Assembly: GCA_963789025.1 (NCBI GenBank)
Contig: CAWBIT010000004.1
Span: 62,001 to 126,000, forward strand
Length of the DNA stretch: 64,000 nucleotides
Reading direction: 5' to 3'
Source: AP-15 sp963789025
Lineage (GTDB): Bacteria > Pseudomonadota > Alphaproteobacteria > ATCC43930 > CGMCC-115725
The position numbers and the translations under genes are program-made. Under the pieces are notes generated by a model. The model ran no database searches and had not been told where the DNA came from. It worked only from the letters and a program-made list of their open reading frames with translations. Shown in pieces: positions 1 through 8,945 of this stretch; position 1 is the stretch's first letter; each line of letters begins with the position of its first letter.

Positions 1-2235
1 GCCAAGGTATCGCTCTGGCTCCATACGTTCACGGTCGGCGCCCCGCTGAGTTTCCTGGATCATCACCTGCGCCACGGCGACAGCCTGTTCGGTTCGTGGG
101 TGAAGGGAGGGATCGACAAGGCCACTGGCTACGGAAGCCCGCTTCTGCTGCACGGCCCCATGACCCGCGCCCTGCGCGCGGCCTCGAAGATGCAGATCAT
201 CGAGGGGCTGACCGACGCCGAAATCGCCGAGGCGCATCGGTCGGCGGATGTCTTTGCCGAAGTGCAGGAGATGACCGAGCCGCTCAACGCCTTCTTGTCG
301 CTGATTCACGCGATCGACTGGCTCGATGTGAAGGCGAGAGAGGACAAAGCCGCGCTGCGCGCGTTTTTCGACGGCCAGTTCGGCGACCCCGTTCAGATCG
401 CGCTTGGCGCGGCGCCCGTCGCCAATGGCAGGGCGGAGGTAGCGACGCGGTGTTCCGATCTGCTCGGCAGGGCGCGCGAGCTCGTCGGTGAAGAGTGGTA
501 TCTGAACTGGCAGGTTGTTTTCCCCGGCGTCTGGTCGAATTGGGAATCCGGCGAACTGTCCGGCGGGTTCGATGCGATCATCGGGAATCCGCCGTGGGAC
601 CGGATGAAACTGCAGCAAGTCGAGTGGTTTGCCGCCCGCCGGCGGGAAATTGCGATGGCGCAGCGGGCCTCCGACCGGCAGCGGATGGCCGATGCCCTGC
701 AGGCGGCAGGCGATCCTCTTGCGCAAGACTATTCCAAAGCGGAGGCCCGGGCCGAGGCGGCGTTCCGGATGGCGCGCGGGTCCGGCGATTATCCGCTTCT
801 GTCGGGCGGCGACATGAACATCTACTCGCTGTTCGTCGAGCGGGCGATGACGCTTGTGAAGCCGAGCGGCATGATCGGCCTTCTCACACCATCCGGCATT
901 GCATCAGACAAAACCGCCGCGCCGTTCTTCAAGGGCGTGGCGATCGGCGGCCGGCTGAAGGCGCTCTATGATTTTGAGAACAAGAAGATTTTCTTCCCCG
1001 ATGTCCACGCTTCTTTCAAATTCTGTGTTTTCGTAGCGGGCCGATCGCCGGTTAATCAACCGGCTCGCTGTGCGGTTTATTTGCACAGCGTCGCCGAACT
1101 GGAGGATGCGGAGCGTTGCTTTCCGCTGACCGCGCAGGATTTCGCGCGCGTCAATCCCAATACTGGAACGGCGCCGATCTTTCGCACTCGCCGGGACGCC
1201 CAGCTCACGACGGCGATCTATGCGCGCCTGCCGGTCCTGGTCGACCGATCCGCCGGCGGAGAGGTCAAAGCATGGCCGGTCAGATACGCGACCATGTTCC
1301 ACATGACTAACAATTCCGGCCTCTTTCGCACCCGTCAGGAGCTGGAAGAGGAGGAGGGGGCTTATCCTATCGGTAACAACCGGTTCCGCAACGCGGCGGG
1401 GGAGTGGGTGCCGCTGTATGTCGGCCGCATGATCCACCAGTTCGATCATCGCGCGGCGTCCGTCGAGGTGAACGCCGAAAACGTGCACAATGCTGCGCTG
1501 AGTGAGGCCATCACGGCTGGTCAAAAGGCCGATCCGGATTTCCTGCCAACTCCACAATACTGGGTTCCATTGCTGGAAGTCGCTCTTCCAGAAGGGCTTC
1601 AATGGACGATTGCTTTCCGGGACATTGCGCGGGCTACGGACGTGCGGACGATGATCGCTGCCGCTGCCCCGCTTGCCGGTTTTGGAAACACGGCGCCTGT
1701 GCTGTTCCCAGAAAACATTGCGGAGTACAGGAGTTTATCGCCTCTTATGCTCGGCAACTTAGGCGCACTTGTTCTGGATTATATCACTCGCCAAAAGGCG
1801 CAAAGCACTCACCTGAATTGGTACATCGTCGAACAGCTCCCGGTCGTGCCGCCGGAGCGATATGAGGCCGTCCGGTTCGGGCGGAAGAGAGCCGGGGAAA
1901 TCGTTCGTGACGCGGTGCTCGAACTAACCTACACGGCCCACGACATGGCGCATTTTGCGCAGGATATGGGCTATGTCGACGACGCCGGTCGTGTGAGGCC
2001 ACCCTTTGCATGGGATGAAGAGCGCCGGCTACATCTCCGGGCGAAGCTGGATGCCGTTTATTTTCATCTCTACGGCGTCACCGACCGCGACGATGTCCGG
2101 TACATCTATTCGACATTCCCGATTGTCGAGCGCGAGGAGTCGGCCGCTTACGGTTCCTACCGTTCGCGCGAACTGTGCCTTGCCTACATGAGCGCTCTCG
2201 CAGCCGGTGACCCGGATGCGGAGATCAGGCTGTGA
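1..2235 (+). CDS. Eco57I-type N6-adenine DNA methyltransferase, C-terminal part (partial at window edge)
   Basis: The reading frame is open from base 1, so the 5' end lies outside the window. The segment GAPLSFLDHHLRHGDSLFG near the edge and NPPWDRMK at about 586-609 (motif IV of N6-adenine methyltransferases, NPPW) identify the class I methylase fold of Eco57I-type or BREX/DISARM-type enzymes. GGDMNIYSLFVERA and GMIGLLTPSGI are the usual post-motif blocks. About 745 residues are present; such proteins are commonly 1,200-1,600 residues, so roughly half is missing. It would methylate adenine in host DNA as the modification arm of a restriction or phage-exclusion system. A DUF4917 gene follows on the same strand after 90 bases. 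Whether it belongs to DISARM, BREX or a type IIG enzyme cannot be decided without the upstream genes. Confidence 0.85.
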   Translation, partial: AKVSLWLHTFTVGAPLSFLDHHLRHGDSLFGSWVKGGIDKATGYGSPLLLHGPMTRALRAASKMQIIEGLTDAEIAEAHRSADVFAEVQEMTEPLNAFLSLIHAIDWLDVKAREDKAALRAFFDGQFGDPVQIALGAAPVANGRAEVATRCSDLLGRARELVGEEWYLNWQVVFPGVWSNWESGELSGGFDAIIGNPPWDRMKLQQVEWFAARRREIAMAQRASDRQRMADALQAAGDPLAQDYSKAEARAEAAFRMARGSGDYPLLSGGDMNIYSLFVERAMTLVKPSGMIGLLTPSGIASDKTAAPFFKGVAIGGRLKALYDFENKKIFFPDVHASFKFCVFVAGRSPVNQPARCAVYLHSVAELEDAERCFPLTAQDFARVNPNTGTAPIFRTRRDAQLTTAIYARLPVLVDRSAGGEVKAWPVRYATMFHMTNNSGLFRTRQELEEEEGAYPIGNNRFRNAAGEWVPLYVGRMIHQFDHRAASVEVNAENVHNAALSEAITAGQKADPDFLPTPQYWVPLLEVALPEGLQWTIAFRDIARATDVRTMIAAAAPLAGFGNTAPVLFPENIAEYRSLSPLMLGNLGALVLDYITRQKAQSTHLNWYIVEQLPVVPPERYEAVRFGRKRAGEIVRDAVLELTYTAHDMAHFAQDMGYVDDAGRVRPPFAWDEERRLHLRAKLDAVYFHLYGVTDRDDVRYIYSTFPIVEREESAAYGSYRSRELCLAYMSALAAGDPDAEIRL

Positions 2236-2325
2236 AAGGTGCAAGGCAGGAATTACAGGGGTTTTTCCAGCGTTTCTTAATCAGGCTAATCGATATTGGG
2301 CGGTGGCCATTCTGGAGTGACGTCA

Positions 2326-3456
2326 GTGCCTGTTCAAGTCAAGACCTTCGCTGAGGCTCTCGCTGAAACCTATCTCGGGAAACGCCATCTACTGCTGGGT
2401 AATGGCTTCAGTATAGCGCTGTTTCCTGATCGGTTTCGCTATGGATCGCTGTTAGAGGAGGCAGATTTCTCAAACTGTCCAAATGCTCGACAGGCATTCG
2501 ATCGGCTGGGCACAACCGATTTCGAGGTGGTAATCAAAGCCCTTCGCAACGCTATCGCTCTGCTGCCACTCTACTCAGCGGAAACGGCTGCTTTACGCTT
2601 AATGCAAGAGCACGCCGAAACCCTAAAAGAACTATTGGTACAGGCGATCGCAGGACGACATCCCGAGCGACCCTCAGACATCACCGAGGAGCAGTACAGC
2701 GCCTGTCGGGCGTTCCTGGCGCATTTTGTCGGCGCAAGCAGAGATTTCAAAGGTACCGGTGGGAAGGACCGTAGGGGGTATATCTACACGCTAAACTATG
2801 ACCTGCTGTTGTACTGGACCCTGCTGCACGATCAGGTGATTCACTGGAACGCGGCAAACCCGCTCTCATCCGAATTCGAGCAAACCGAAACTCTCCAGCA
2901 CGACAACGGTTTTCGCGAACCCGATGCCAACGCCGGGGCACCTTACGTCACTTGGGAGGCGGAAGGAGGTGCGGACAGCCAAAATATACACTTTCTCCAT
3001 GGGGCGCTGCATCTGTACGACAACGGGCCTGAGCTGCAAAAGAAATGCTGGGAGCGGTCGGGCGGCATTCCACTGGTCGATCAAATCCGAGTGGCGCTCG
3101 ATGAAGGGAAGTTTCCGTTGTTTGTTTCGGAGGGAGACAGCGAAGGCAAACTCGATCGCATCCGCCACAGCGGCTATCTGCAGCGGTCTCTCAAAAGTTT
3201 CGCCGCGATATGTCGGAGTCCAGGATCAAGTTTATTCATTTTTGGCCATTCGCTCGCACCTAGTGACGAGCACGCTCTCCGGCAGATTGAAAAGGGTAAA
3301 ATCGGCCGACTGTATGTCAGCATTTATGGTGATCCAGAGAACGAATACAACAGGGATATTATTCGCCGGGCACAACGGCTGGCGGCTGTTCGCAACGATC
3401 GCAATCCCTTGGATGTGACCTTTTTCGATGCTGCGTCAGCGACCGTGTGGGGGTAG
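2326..3456 (+). CDS. DUF4917 family protein (SIR2/AbiH-like superfamily)
   Basis: The N-terminal block HLLLGNGFSIALFPDRF is the signature of DUF4917, a family with a glycine-rich nucleotide-binding start like SIR2 and AbiH proteins. The internal YIYTLNYDLLLYW and IHFLHGALHLY blocks match the SIR2-like pattern in which Asn-Tyr-Asp and His-Gly residues line the NAD-binding cleft. GTG at 2326 is preferred because GGAG sits 8 bases upstream; a TTG at 2296 in the same frame has no ribosome site. The protein is 376 residues. It follows the methyltransferase on the same strand and precedes the convergent TcmP/DUF5131 pair, consistent with an abortive-infection type role. That role is inferred; NADase activity is not shown by sequence alone. 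Confidence 0.7.
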   Translation: MPVQVKTFAEALAETYLGKRHLLLGNGFSIALFPDRFRYGSLLEEADFSNCPNARQAFDRLGTTDFEVVIKALRNAIALLPLYSAETAALRLMQEHAETLKELLVQAIAGRHPERPSDITEEQYSACRAFLAHFVGASRDFKGTGGKDRRGYIYTLNYDLLLYWTLLHDQVIHWNAANPLSSEFEQTETLQHDNGFREPDANAGAPYVTWEAEGGADSQNIHFLHGALHLYDNGPELQKKCWERSGGIPLVDQIRVALDEGKFPLFVSEGDSEGKLDRIRHSGYLQRSLKSFAAICRSPGSSLFIFGHSLAPSDEHALRQIEKGKIGRLYVSIYGDPENEYNRDIIRRAQRLAAVRNDRNPLDVTFFDAASATVWG

Positions 3457-3521
3457 ATCGGATCTCCTCGACAAGATCTTCCGGTGCTTCCAGAGCCGGT
3501 GCAGGACGCTAGAAGAGGCTG

Positions 3522-4811
3522 TTAATCAGGCTTCTTGGTGAACTGCGAGAACGGCCCAAAAAAACTCCGCTGCTCCGGTAGCAAAATGCGATCGGTCCAT
3601 TCGATGGTATTGGCACGGGGTTTGCTCCGACCCGTCTCGTCGACAATCAACAGCTCGGCTGCCGTGCGTAGCGATATCAAGGCCTCTTCGAGGATTTCTC
3701 GGACAACTGGCGTGTCGTTACACTGGAGACCAAACAATTGTTCTAACGTTGGCGCGACGTCAGCATCCGCGGCGTCGTAAATGAGACGGGGTAGTTGCTG
3801 TAATAATGCCGTCCGGGAAAGGGATCTCGCGTGCTCATCAAACACATAATCCATAGAAAGCTGATCTATACCTTTACCAGGCGTGAAACCTAGTGCATGC
3901 AATCCCGGCCGACCGTGATGAATCGTGGTGTTGTTCTCTGACCAGTGAATCATGCCGATTTCATTGCGCGCTTCGCGGTGTTTTGAGAGATGGATGAACC
4001 AGTAACTGCGGTGCGCCTCTGGGGACTTGATAAAAAAAGGTGAATAGAACGGAGCGCCAGTGACCGCCTGTACATGGCGATAGAGCCCATTTTGTATCAA
4101 GATCCGGTATCCAACCTGTTCCTCTTGTTTAAGTTGCACTAGCTCTTTTACCAGCCCAGGGTCCACGTCGATTTCACCGAAGGCGCGCATTTCAAGGCTG
4201 CGGGCAGAGAGGTAGTCGATCAACGCATCGACGCTGAAAGTGAGAAAAACCTCAGCCTTCGGCAGCTGTTCAAGGATGGAACGAATGGAGCGAAACGCCA
4301 CCTGGCTCCAGCCGTACTGATCCAGAAGAAAGATGGCACGGCCCGCGCGCGGCGACCTCGCGCGAACCGCTTGTAGAATGTTGTCGACGCGTTCGTTGAA
4401 ATCGGCAGTCCAGATGCGGATGGAGCGATCGAGCTCGCCTTTGAACGGGCTGCCTTGGACTTCGGCGCGAAGAAACTCTGTGTGCGCCGGATTCTGGTCT
4501 ACGAAAATATACTCGGCATTAATGCGAAATCCCTTGGGCCGGGCTGAGTTGAGCTTCGCCTCCGCAGCGGCAACCGCCTCCAACAAGATCAGCGGCGATC
4601 CGGGCATCGTTTCGCGACCGAACGCATAACGGCCGCCTCCTGCATACCCGTCGACGAAGGTAATGCTGAGTTGTTCCTGCCATGAAGTGGCGGTAACAAT
4701 CTCGATGTAGCGCTCGATATATCGCCTCAGAATGCGGTGCTTAGCGAGACTGTGGGCGCCTATTGCCGGTAGTCCTTCGCCTACTTTCCACTCGTAATGT
4801 TTTTGGGGCAT
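3522..4811 (-). CDS. tcmP: Three-Cys-motif partner protein TcmP
   Basis: A 429-residue protein whose N-terminal AKHRILRRYIERY and FVDGYAGGGRY blocks are diagnostic of the TcmP family, named because it is encoded beside a protein with a three-cysteine radical-SAM-like motif. The DGYAGGG stretch resembles motif I of Rossmann methyltransferases, and IFLLDQYGWSQV the central acidic motif. ATG at 4811 has GAAGGA about 11 bases upstream. It lies 15 bases downstream of the DUF5131 gene, which contains the expected partner motif, so the two form one minus-strand operon. Function is unknown; occurrence in defence islands suggests a nucleic-acid or nucleotide modification role, which is inference. Confidence 0.85.
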   Translation of the reverse strand: MPQKHYEWKVGEGLPAIGAHSLAKHRILRRYIERYIEIVTATSWQEQLSITFVDGYAGGGRYAFGRETMPGSPLILLEAVAAAEAKLNSARPKGFRINAEYIFVDQNPAHTEFLRAEVQGSPFKGELDRSIRIWTADFNERVDNILQAVRARSPRAGRAIFLLDQYGWSQVAFRSIRSILEQLPKAEVFLTFSVDALIDYLSARSLEMRAFGEIDVDPGLVKELVQLKQEEQVGYRILIQNGLYRHVQAVTGAPFYSPFFIKSPEAHRSYWFIHLSKHREARNEIGMIHWSENNTTIHHGRPGLHALGFTPGKGIDQLSMDYVFDEHARSLSRTALLQQLPRLIYDAADADVAPTLEQLFGLQCNDTPVVREILEEALISLRTAAELLIVDETGRSKPRANTIEWTDRILLPEQRSFFGPFSQFTKKPD

Positions 4812-4826
4812 TGGGTGCGAAGTCCT

Positions 4827-5561
4827 TCACGCGGCCGGCATGTGATCATACGTGCATCCATCAAGTTCACGGCCATTGGCCCTTTTTATCCGCCGAATGC
4901 CGTCGCCGCCATAGGTGCCCCATTGTTTAAAGAAGAATGCGACGCCTGCGCGGCCGCACTGGTCTCGGACCGACCGGGCCCACTCCGCCTTCATTCGGCG
5001 GGCACGCGGGCCCGATTCACCGCCGACGATGACCCAGGAGATGCCACTTAGATCGAGGACACCCACATCCTCGAGCAGCGGCTCAATAGAAAGAAAGCGT
5101 ACATGTGAAGCGATGCGCTGAAGAACGGCAATTCGCGGTACGCCGTGTTTGCGATTCTCTACCGACGTACCAAGCCAAGCGTTAGAGGGCGTGGTACGAT
5201 CCTTAAAATACGCCTCCATCCGCTCCGGCCGCTTGGTAAGAATTTGATATCTGTGATGCGGAGTGGCTTTGATGGTCTCAAAGATTTTGTCGATGAACTC
5301 GAATGGCACCTTCTCGTGAAAAAGGTCGCTCATTGAATTGACAAACCAGACCGTAGGCTTGCGCCGTTTCAGCGGCGCATCCAGTCGTTCCGGAAGAAGC
5401 GTGAGAGAGAAGCCGTTTTCGTAACCCTTCGCTCCCATCCGTTGAAGTCGATTGGCAAGCACCTCTGCATAGCAATATTTACAGCCCGGTGAGATCTTCG
5501 TACACCCGGTCACCGGGTTCCAAGTGTGATCAGTCCATTCGATTTTCGAAGGAGATGCCAT
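4827..5561 (-). CDS. DUF5131 (phage Gp37/Gp68) family protein, three-Cys-motif partner of TcmP
   Basis: The N-terminus IEWTDHTWNPVTGCTKIS followed by PGCKYCYAE carries the three cysteines typical of Gp37/Gp68 proteins, which resemble a radical-SAM 4Fe-4S cluster site. Later blocks FVNSMSDLFHEKVPFEFI, YQILTKRPERM, NAWLGTSVENRK and WVIVGGESGPRARRM are the conserved body of the family. Length (244) is normal, ending in HMPAA. It is the first gene of a two-gene operon with tcmP. The start at 5561 lacks a strong ribosome site. The reaction is not known; family members occur in phages and bacterial defence clusters. Confidence 0.88.
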   Translation of the reverse strand: MASPSKIEWTDHTWNPVTGCTKISPGCKYCYAEVLANRLQRMGAKGYENGFSLTLLPERLDAPLKRRKPTVWFVNSMSDLFHEKVPFEFIDKIFETIKATPHHRYQILTKRPERMEAYFKDRTTPSNAWLGTSVENRKHGVPRIAVLQRIASHVRFLSIEPLLEDVGVLDLSGISWVIVGGESGPRARRMKAEWARSVRDQCGRAGVAFFFKQWGTYGGDGIRRIKRANGRELDGCTYDHMPAA

Positions 5562-5668
5562 TGCATCGTTGTTCCCGAAAAGTTCCTACAAGTCAAGGCA
5601 CCAAATGATCGTTTCAGTTGATATTCCAGGAATTGGGTGATCGGATCGGTGGTGACCATCCCGAAAAA

Positions 5669-5696
5669 GTGTAACATAAAGGACGTTATGTTACAC
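5669..5696. promoter_or_regulatory. Perfect 11-6-11 palindrome, dif/Xer-like candidate recombination site
   Basis: Left arm GTGTAACATAA (5669-5679), six-base centre AGGACG, right arm TTATGTTACAC (5686-5696). The arms are exact inverted repeats and the 28-bp total equals the size of bacterial dif sites. The inner CATAA...TTATGTTA bases are the ones most conserved between XerC/XerD sites. It lies 61 bases upstream of a tyrosine recombinase start. It may be that enzyme's core site or a plasmid/chromosome dif module; an operator controlling the recombinase is the alternative. Confidence 0.6.
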
Positions 5697-5757
5697 TAAG
5701 GCGCGATCTGGGGGAGGTCCACATGTGGGGGTCCGAATTCACCTATAGGGTGTCGCG

Positions 5758-6765
5758 GTGAGCGCCGAGCGGCGCAACGTGCCGGCGATCATCGAGACCG
5801 CGGCGCTGGTCAAGGCGTCAGCGTTGCGCAGCACGCTCGCCGTGCCCGCCATGATCGCCGATGTCGGTGATCACGCCGCACGGCGCTTCATCGAGTTCTT
5901 CGCCGCGACGATACGCAACAAGAACACCCGCATGGCCTATTACCGGGCCACGTGCCACTTCTTCGCCTGGGTCGAGCAGCACGAGATCGGCGAGCTCGCC
6001 GATCTCGAGCCGATCCACGTCGCCGCCTATATAGAGGTGCTGCAGACGACGGCCGCCAAGCCGACCGTCAAATTGCACCTCGCTGCGATCCGCATGCTGT
6101 TCGACTGGCTCGTGGTCGGCCAAGTCCTCGCCGTCAATCCTGCGCATGCGGTGCGCGGGCCCAAGCACGTCGTGCGCCGCGGCAAGACGCCGGTTCTCAC
6201 CGAGGAGCAGGCCCGCCGCCTGCTCGAAAGCCTCGACACCTCGACCCTTGTCGGCCTGCGCGATCGCGCGCTGATCGGCGTCATGACCTACGCCTTCGCC
6301 CGCATCGGTGCCGTCGTCGCCATGAAGGTCGAGGACTACTACCCCGAGGGCAAGCGCTGGTGGCTGCGGCTGCACGAAAAAGGCGGCAAGCGCCACGAGA
6401 TGCCGGCGCATCACAAGCTCGAGCAATTCATCGATGAATATCTGGCCGCCGCCGGGATCCGTGAGGACGGCAGAGGCCCCCTCTTCCGTTCGGCGATCCG
6501 CAAGACCGGCGTGCTCACCGATAAGCCGATGAACCGGGTCGACGCCTACCGCATGATCCGCCGGCGCACGGCCGAAGCCGGCTTCAAGGTCAAGCTTGGC
6601 TGCCACGTGTTCCGCGCGACCGGCATCACCGCCTACCTCGAGGCCGGCGGCACTCTCGAAAATGCGCAAGCCATGGCCGCGCACGAAAGCCCGCGCACGA
6701 CCAAGCTTTACGATCGGACTGACGATGCGATCACGCTCGATGAGGTCGAGCGGATCACGATCTAG
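5758..6765 (+). CDS. Tyrosine recombinase/integrase
   Basis: A 335-residue phage-integrase family protein. The N-terminal core-binding (SAM-like) domain covers about residues 35-120 (FFAATIRNKNTRMAYYR). The catalytic domain shows ARIGAVVAMKVEDY with the first Arg, the beta-hairpin Lys region HEKGGKRHEMP, HVFRATGITAYL (His-x-x-Arg) and MAAHESPRTTKLYDR with the second His and nucleophilic Tyr. All key residues are present, so it is probably active. It starts with GTG at 5758. The dif-like palindrome upstream and its position at the end of the defence cluster suggest that it mobilised or resolved the neighbouring DNA. A minus-strand conserved small gene follows tail-to-tail. Confidence 0.92.
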   Translation: MSAERRNVPAIIETAALVKASALRSTLAVPAMIADVGDHAARRFIEFFAATIRNKNTRMAYYRATCHFFAWVEQHEIGELADLEPIHVAAYIEVLQTTAAKPTVKLHLAAIRMLFDWLVVGQVLAVNPAHAVRGPKHVVRRGKTPVLTEEQARRLLESLDTSTLVGLRDRALIGVMTYAFARIGAVVAMKVEDYYPEGKRWWLRLHEKGGKRHEMPAHHKLEQFIDEYLAAAGIREDGRGPLFRSAIRKTGVLTDKPMNRVDAYRMIRRRTAEAGFKVKLGCHVFRATGITAYLEAGGTLENAQAMAAHESPRTTKLYDRTDDAITLDEVERITI

Positions 6766-6783
6766 GGACCCTCCCCTTTCCCG

Positions 6784-6981
6784 TCAGTGCGCCGGCCCGG
6801 GCGGTGTGTTGTTCGCGAGCTGTCCGACGGCATCTGTGATCCGGCGCCAGATCGCTGCGCCGTTATCGTCGCCGCCGGCCGCGAGCTCGTCGGCGCGCAT
6901 GGCGCTTTCCTCGAGGGCCTTCTCGCCGTGGCGCTTGAGCATCAGGTTGGCGGCGCGCCAGATATCGATCTCGGGTATCAC
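6784..6981 (-). CDS. Conserved small alphaproteobacterial protein
   Basis: The protein reads IDIWRAANLMLKRHGEKA then ADELAAGGD and AAIWRRITDAVGQLAN, an amphipathic pattern seen in a small rhizobial family of unknown function. A paralogue is encoded at 52083-52274 in this window with the same LKRxG, WRRIxDAVxQLAN and PxGPx C-terminus. GTG at 6981 is chosen because similarity to the paralogue starts there; an ATG at 7035 would add 18 residues without family similarity. It is encoded tail-to-tail with the recombinase. Function is unknown. Confidence 0.6.
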   Translation of the reverse strand: MIPEIDIWRAANLMLKRHGEKALEESAMRADELAAGGDDNGAAIWRRITDAVGQLANNTPPGPAH

Positions 6982-7050
6982 GCGAGGAAAATTGCAGGCT
7001 TGCGATCTAGAAAGGCTTAACACCAACAATTGCATGGCTTGCGAACCTAC

Positions 7051-7257
7051 ATGTCAAGGTTGCGGCACATGGCGCCAATATTGACTGCGGAAGATGTCGT
7101 CCGGCGAATTGGCGAGTGCGTCTATGTCGATGACCGTGGCGGCGTCGGCATCCGGCTAGAACCGGCGGCCGCGATCGTGCGGCAGTACGGTGAGCAATTC
7201 CGCCGGGCACCGCGGCGTCAGCGGCGGCCTCGGGCAAAACCCCCGCCCCTGCTCTAA
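7051..7257 (+). CDS. Small hypothetical protein
   Basis: ATG at 7051 gives 68 residues including APILTAEDVVRRIGECVY and GVGIRLEPAAAIVRQYG, which look like ordinary protein; the tail is Arg/Pro-rich and may be read-through of non-coding DNA. I do not recognise the family. The opposite strand also has an open frame here, but it is much richer in Arg and Ala. Low confidence. Confidence 0.28.
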   Translation: MSRLRHMAPILTAEDVVRRIGECVYVDDRGGVGIRLEPAAAIVRQYGEQFRRAPRRQRRPRAKPPPLL

Positions 7258-7504
7258 GTGGACAGTGTTCTTTTGCACCTAACTTTTGCAACGCCTAACC
7301 CTTTGAATAGGCTGGCTCAGTAAAACGCGTCAGAAGTCTTAAATTTTGCACAATGCCAGAAGGCGAAGTGCGCCCGAGCAAGCACCCAGGGGACACGGTG
7401 GGGTGGGGCTTGTTTGCAAGGTGATCTCCTGGCAATGCTTAAGAATTATCGACTACGTTTAACACCTCACCCTGTTCATTCGTCGCCTAAACTAGGCAGC
7501 AGTT
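7258..7504. other. No gene seen
   Basis: About 250 bases of lower GC content with no convincing reading frame on either strand. It separates the recombinase region from a 5'-truncated TPR gene piece and is probably a junction zone. Confidence 0.4.
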
Positions 7505-8171
7505 TTACCTAACGACCCGCGAAGGAGTGGCCGAGGCGATAAGGTTGGCTCATCGCGCTTTGGAGCTGGACCCTCGGTTCGGCCTGGTCGCGGCTCTGGC
7601 AGGTACGTGTCACATGCGAAACGTCATTTCGGGCTATGCTGCCGATCCTCAATTCGACCGCAAGGAAGCAGTTCGGCTGTGTCACTTGGCATTGAGCATC
7701 GACGATAGTGATCCAGACACGTTAGCATGGGCCTCCGTCACCTTGGCATACATGGTCGGCGATTGTGATAGTAGTATCGAAATGGCCGACCGGGCGGTCG
7801 CGCTCAACCCAAACTCAAATCAGACATGGGGCTGCAGAGGCTGGGTCTATAGAAGTGCAGGGCTGCCGGAGGAAGCGGTCCGGAGCTTTGAACGCGCCAT
7901 GCGCATGAGCCCGGTAGACCCGCTGCTACACCAGGCGTTTGTTGGGATGGGGTTGGCCTTGATTGAGCTTGGTCGCTTTGACGAGGCCATCGTTGCAGTG
8001 AAGAAAGCCCAACGTCAAAACCCCTCCTTTCCGGTGGTTTACCGCTGTCTCGCGTCCGCTTTCGCCCATCTTGGACGTGGCCGAGCGACATCAACAGATG
8101 AGCTGTCGTTGCCGTTAGGGAGCACAGGAAAATCTCGATCGACACCGATGTCCACCAAATACCGGGCATAG
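7505..8171 (+). pseudogene. TPR-domain C-terminal fragment (adenylate cyclase/TPR type)
   Basis: Tetratricopeptide helices run from VAEAIRLAHRALELDPRFG through ALSIDDSDPDTLAWASVTLA, IEMADRAVALNPNSNQTW, EEAVRSFERAMRMSPVDPLL and DEAIVAVKKAQRQNPSFPV. This arrangement is the C-terminal half of alphaproteobacterial class III adenylate cyclase/TPR or CadC-like regulators. The frame is open upstream of the first possible start (GTG 7527) and family similarity already exists there, so the 5' catalytic or DNA-binding half is missing. After SAFAHLGRG (about 8080) the family pattern stops and the last 30 residues are unrelated, indicating a frameshift or junction. A terminator hairpin follows. Confidence 0.6.
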
Positions 8172-8195
8172 ACGGATCCCTCCTTACATGTCCCT

Positions 8196-8224
8196 CGGCC
8201 GGTCCAGCTCACCGGCCGTTTTTT
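8196..8224 (+). terminator. Rho-independent terminator
   Basis: Perfect 8-bp stem CGGCCGGT (8196-8203) with ACCGGCCG (8211-8218), a 7-base loop and six T residues immediately after. It follows the TPR fragment and probably terminated that gene. Confidence 0.8.
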
Positions 8225-8655
8225 CTATTGTGTACGCTCCCCCACGCGAGTGACAAATGGAACGTTTCGTCCCTCCAGCTCAGATCCCCGGGGGGATCGA
8301 TGCCCCCGTCTTCGTCCGTGCCTCGGCGGAGCTCACTGCACCGGGTCGATCGGCACGACAACGCCCTCCGCCGCTTCGACGACCTCGCCGGCATCCAGGC
8401 ACAGATCTTCGCGAAAGCGCGGCGCCAGGATCTGCACGCCCGGCCGCAGACGTCCGGTGGTTGCCGACCGGCACCGCGAACGCCGGAACCCCCAGCAGAG
8501 GGCCAATGTCGCGATGCTCAAAGCTGTGGGGGTAAGTGCAGCGGCTTTGTCCGCGACCGCGCTTCGCGAAGTCGCCCGCAAATGTCGTCTGCCAAATTCC
8601 GCAGGGGGAGTTGCTCACTCTCGCGAGGCGATACGAGCGCCGAGCCGATTAGCTT
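8225..8655. other. No intact gene; fragmentary coding signal
   Basis: No frame holds up as a whole gene. On the minus strand, pieces such as DIGPLLGVPAFAVPVGN and RLRPGVQILAPRFRE in different frames look protein-like, so a decayed minus-strand gene may lie here. I could not assign a family. Confidence 0.3.
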
Positions 8656-8790
8656 TTATCTAAATATGCCGCCGATTACCGAGGCTAAGAAGATCACCGC
8701 GGCGACGAGGAGCAATCCCGCAACAATTTTTTGTTCAGGGTAACGCTGCGAAGTTGACGGCGCGGATCGAATTTGGAGGATCGCATTCAT
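8656..8790 (-). CDS. Small single-span membrane protein (44 aa)
   Basis: Starting at ATG 8790 the product begins MNAILQIRSAPSTSQRYPEQ and continues with one hydrophobic helix, VAGLLLVAAVIFLASVIGGIF, at the C-terminus. A polar N-terminus plus a terminal anchor resembles small rhizobial membrane peptides of unknown function. The frame is also part of a longer open frame to 9363, but that extension is Arg/Pro-rich and non-coding in character. AGGG lies a few bases upstream of the ATG. Confidence 0.45.
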   Translation of the reverse strand: MNAILQIRSAPSTSQRYPEQKIVAGLLLVAAVIFLASVIGGIFR

Positions 8791-8945
8791 CCGACCCTGA
8801 GTGTCCCGGCGCGCATCGCTTCGCGCCGATCTATCAGGACAACCACGTCCTCCATCGACCATAGCCGATCGGACACGCCCGCTGCTATAGCCGGGCTCGG
8901 CCGACACTACCCGGTCAGGTGTATCGGCTACGTAATTCCGGAAAA

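Noticed and set aside
5818..6684. Long 288-residue open frame antisense to the recombinase
   Set aside because: It is a GC-rich mirror of the recombinase codons, has no ribosome site and no recognisable domain.
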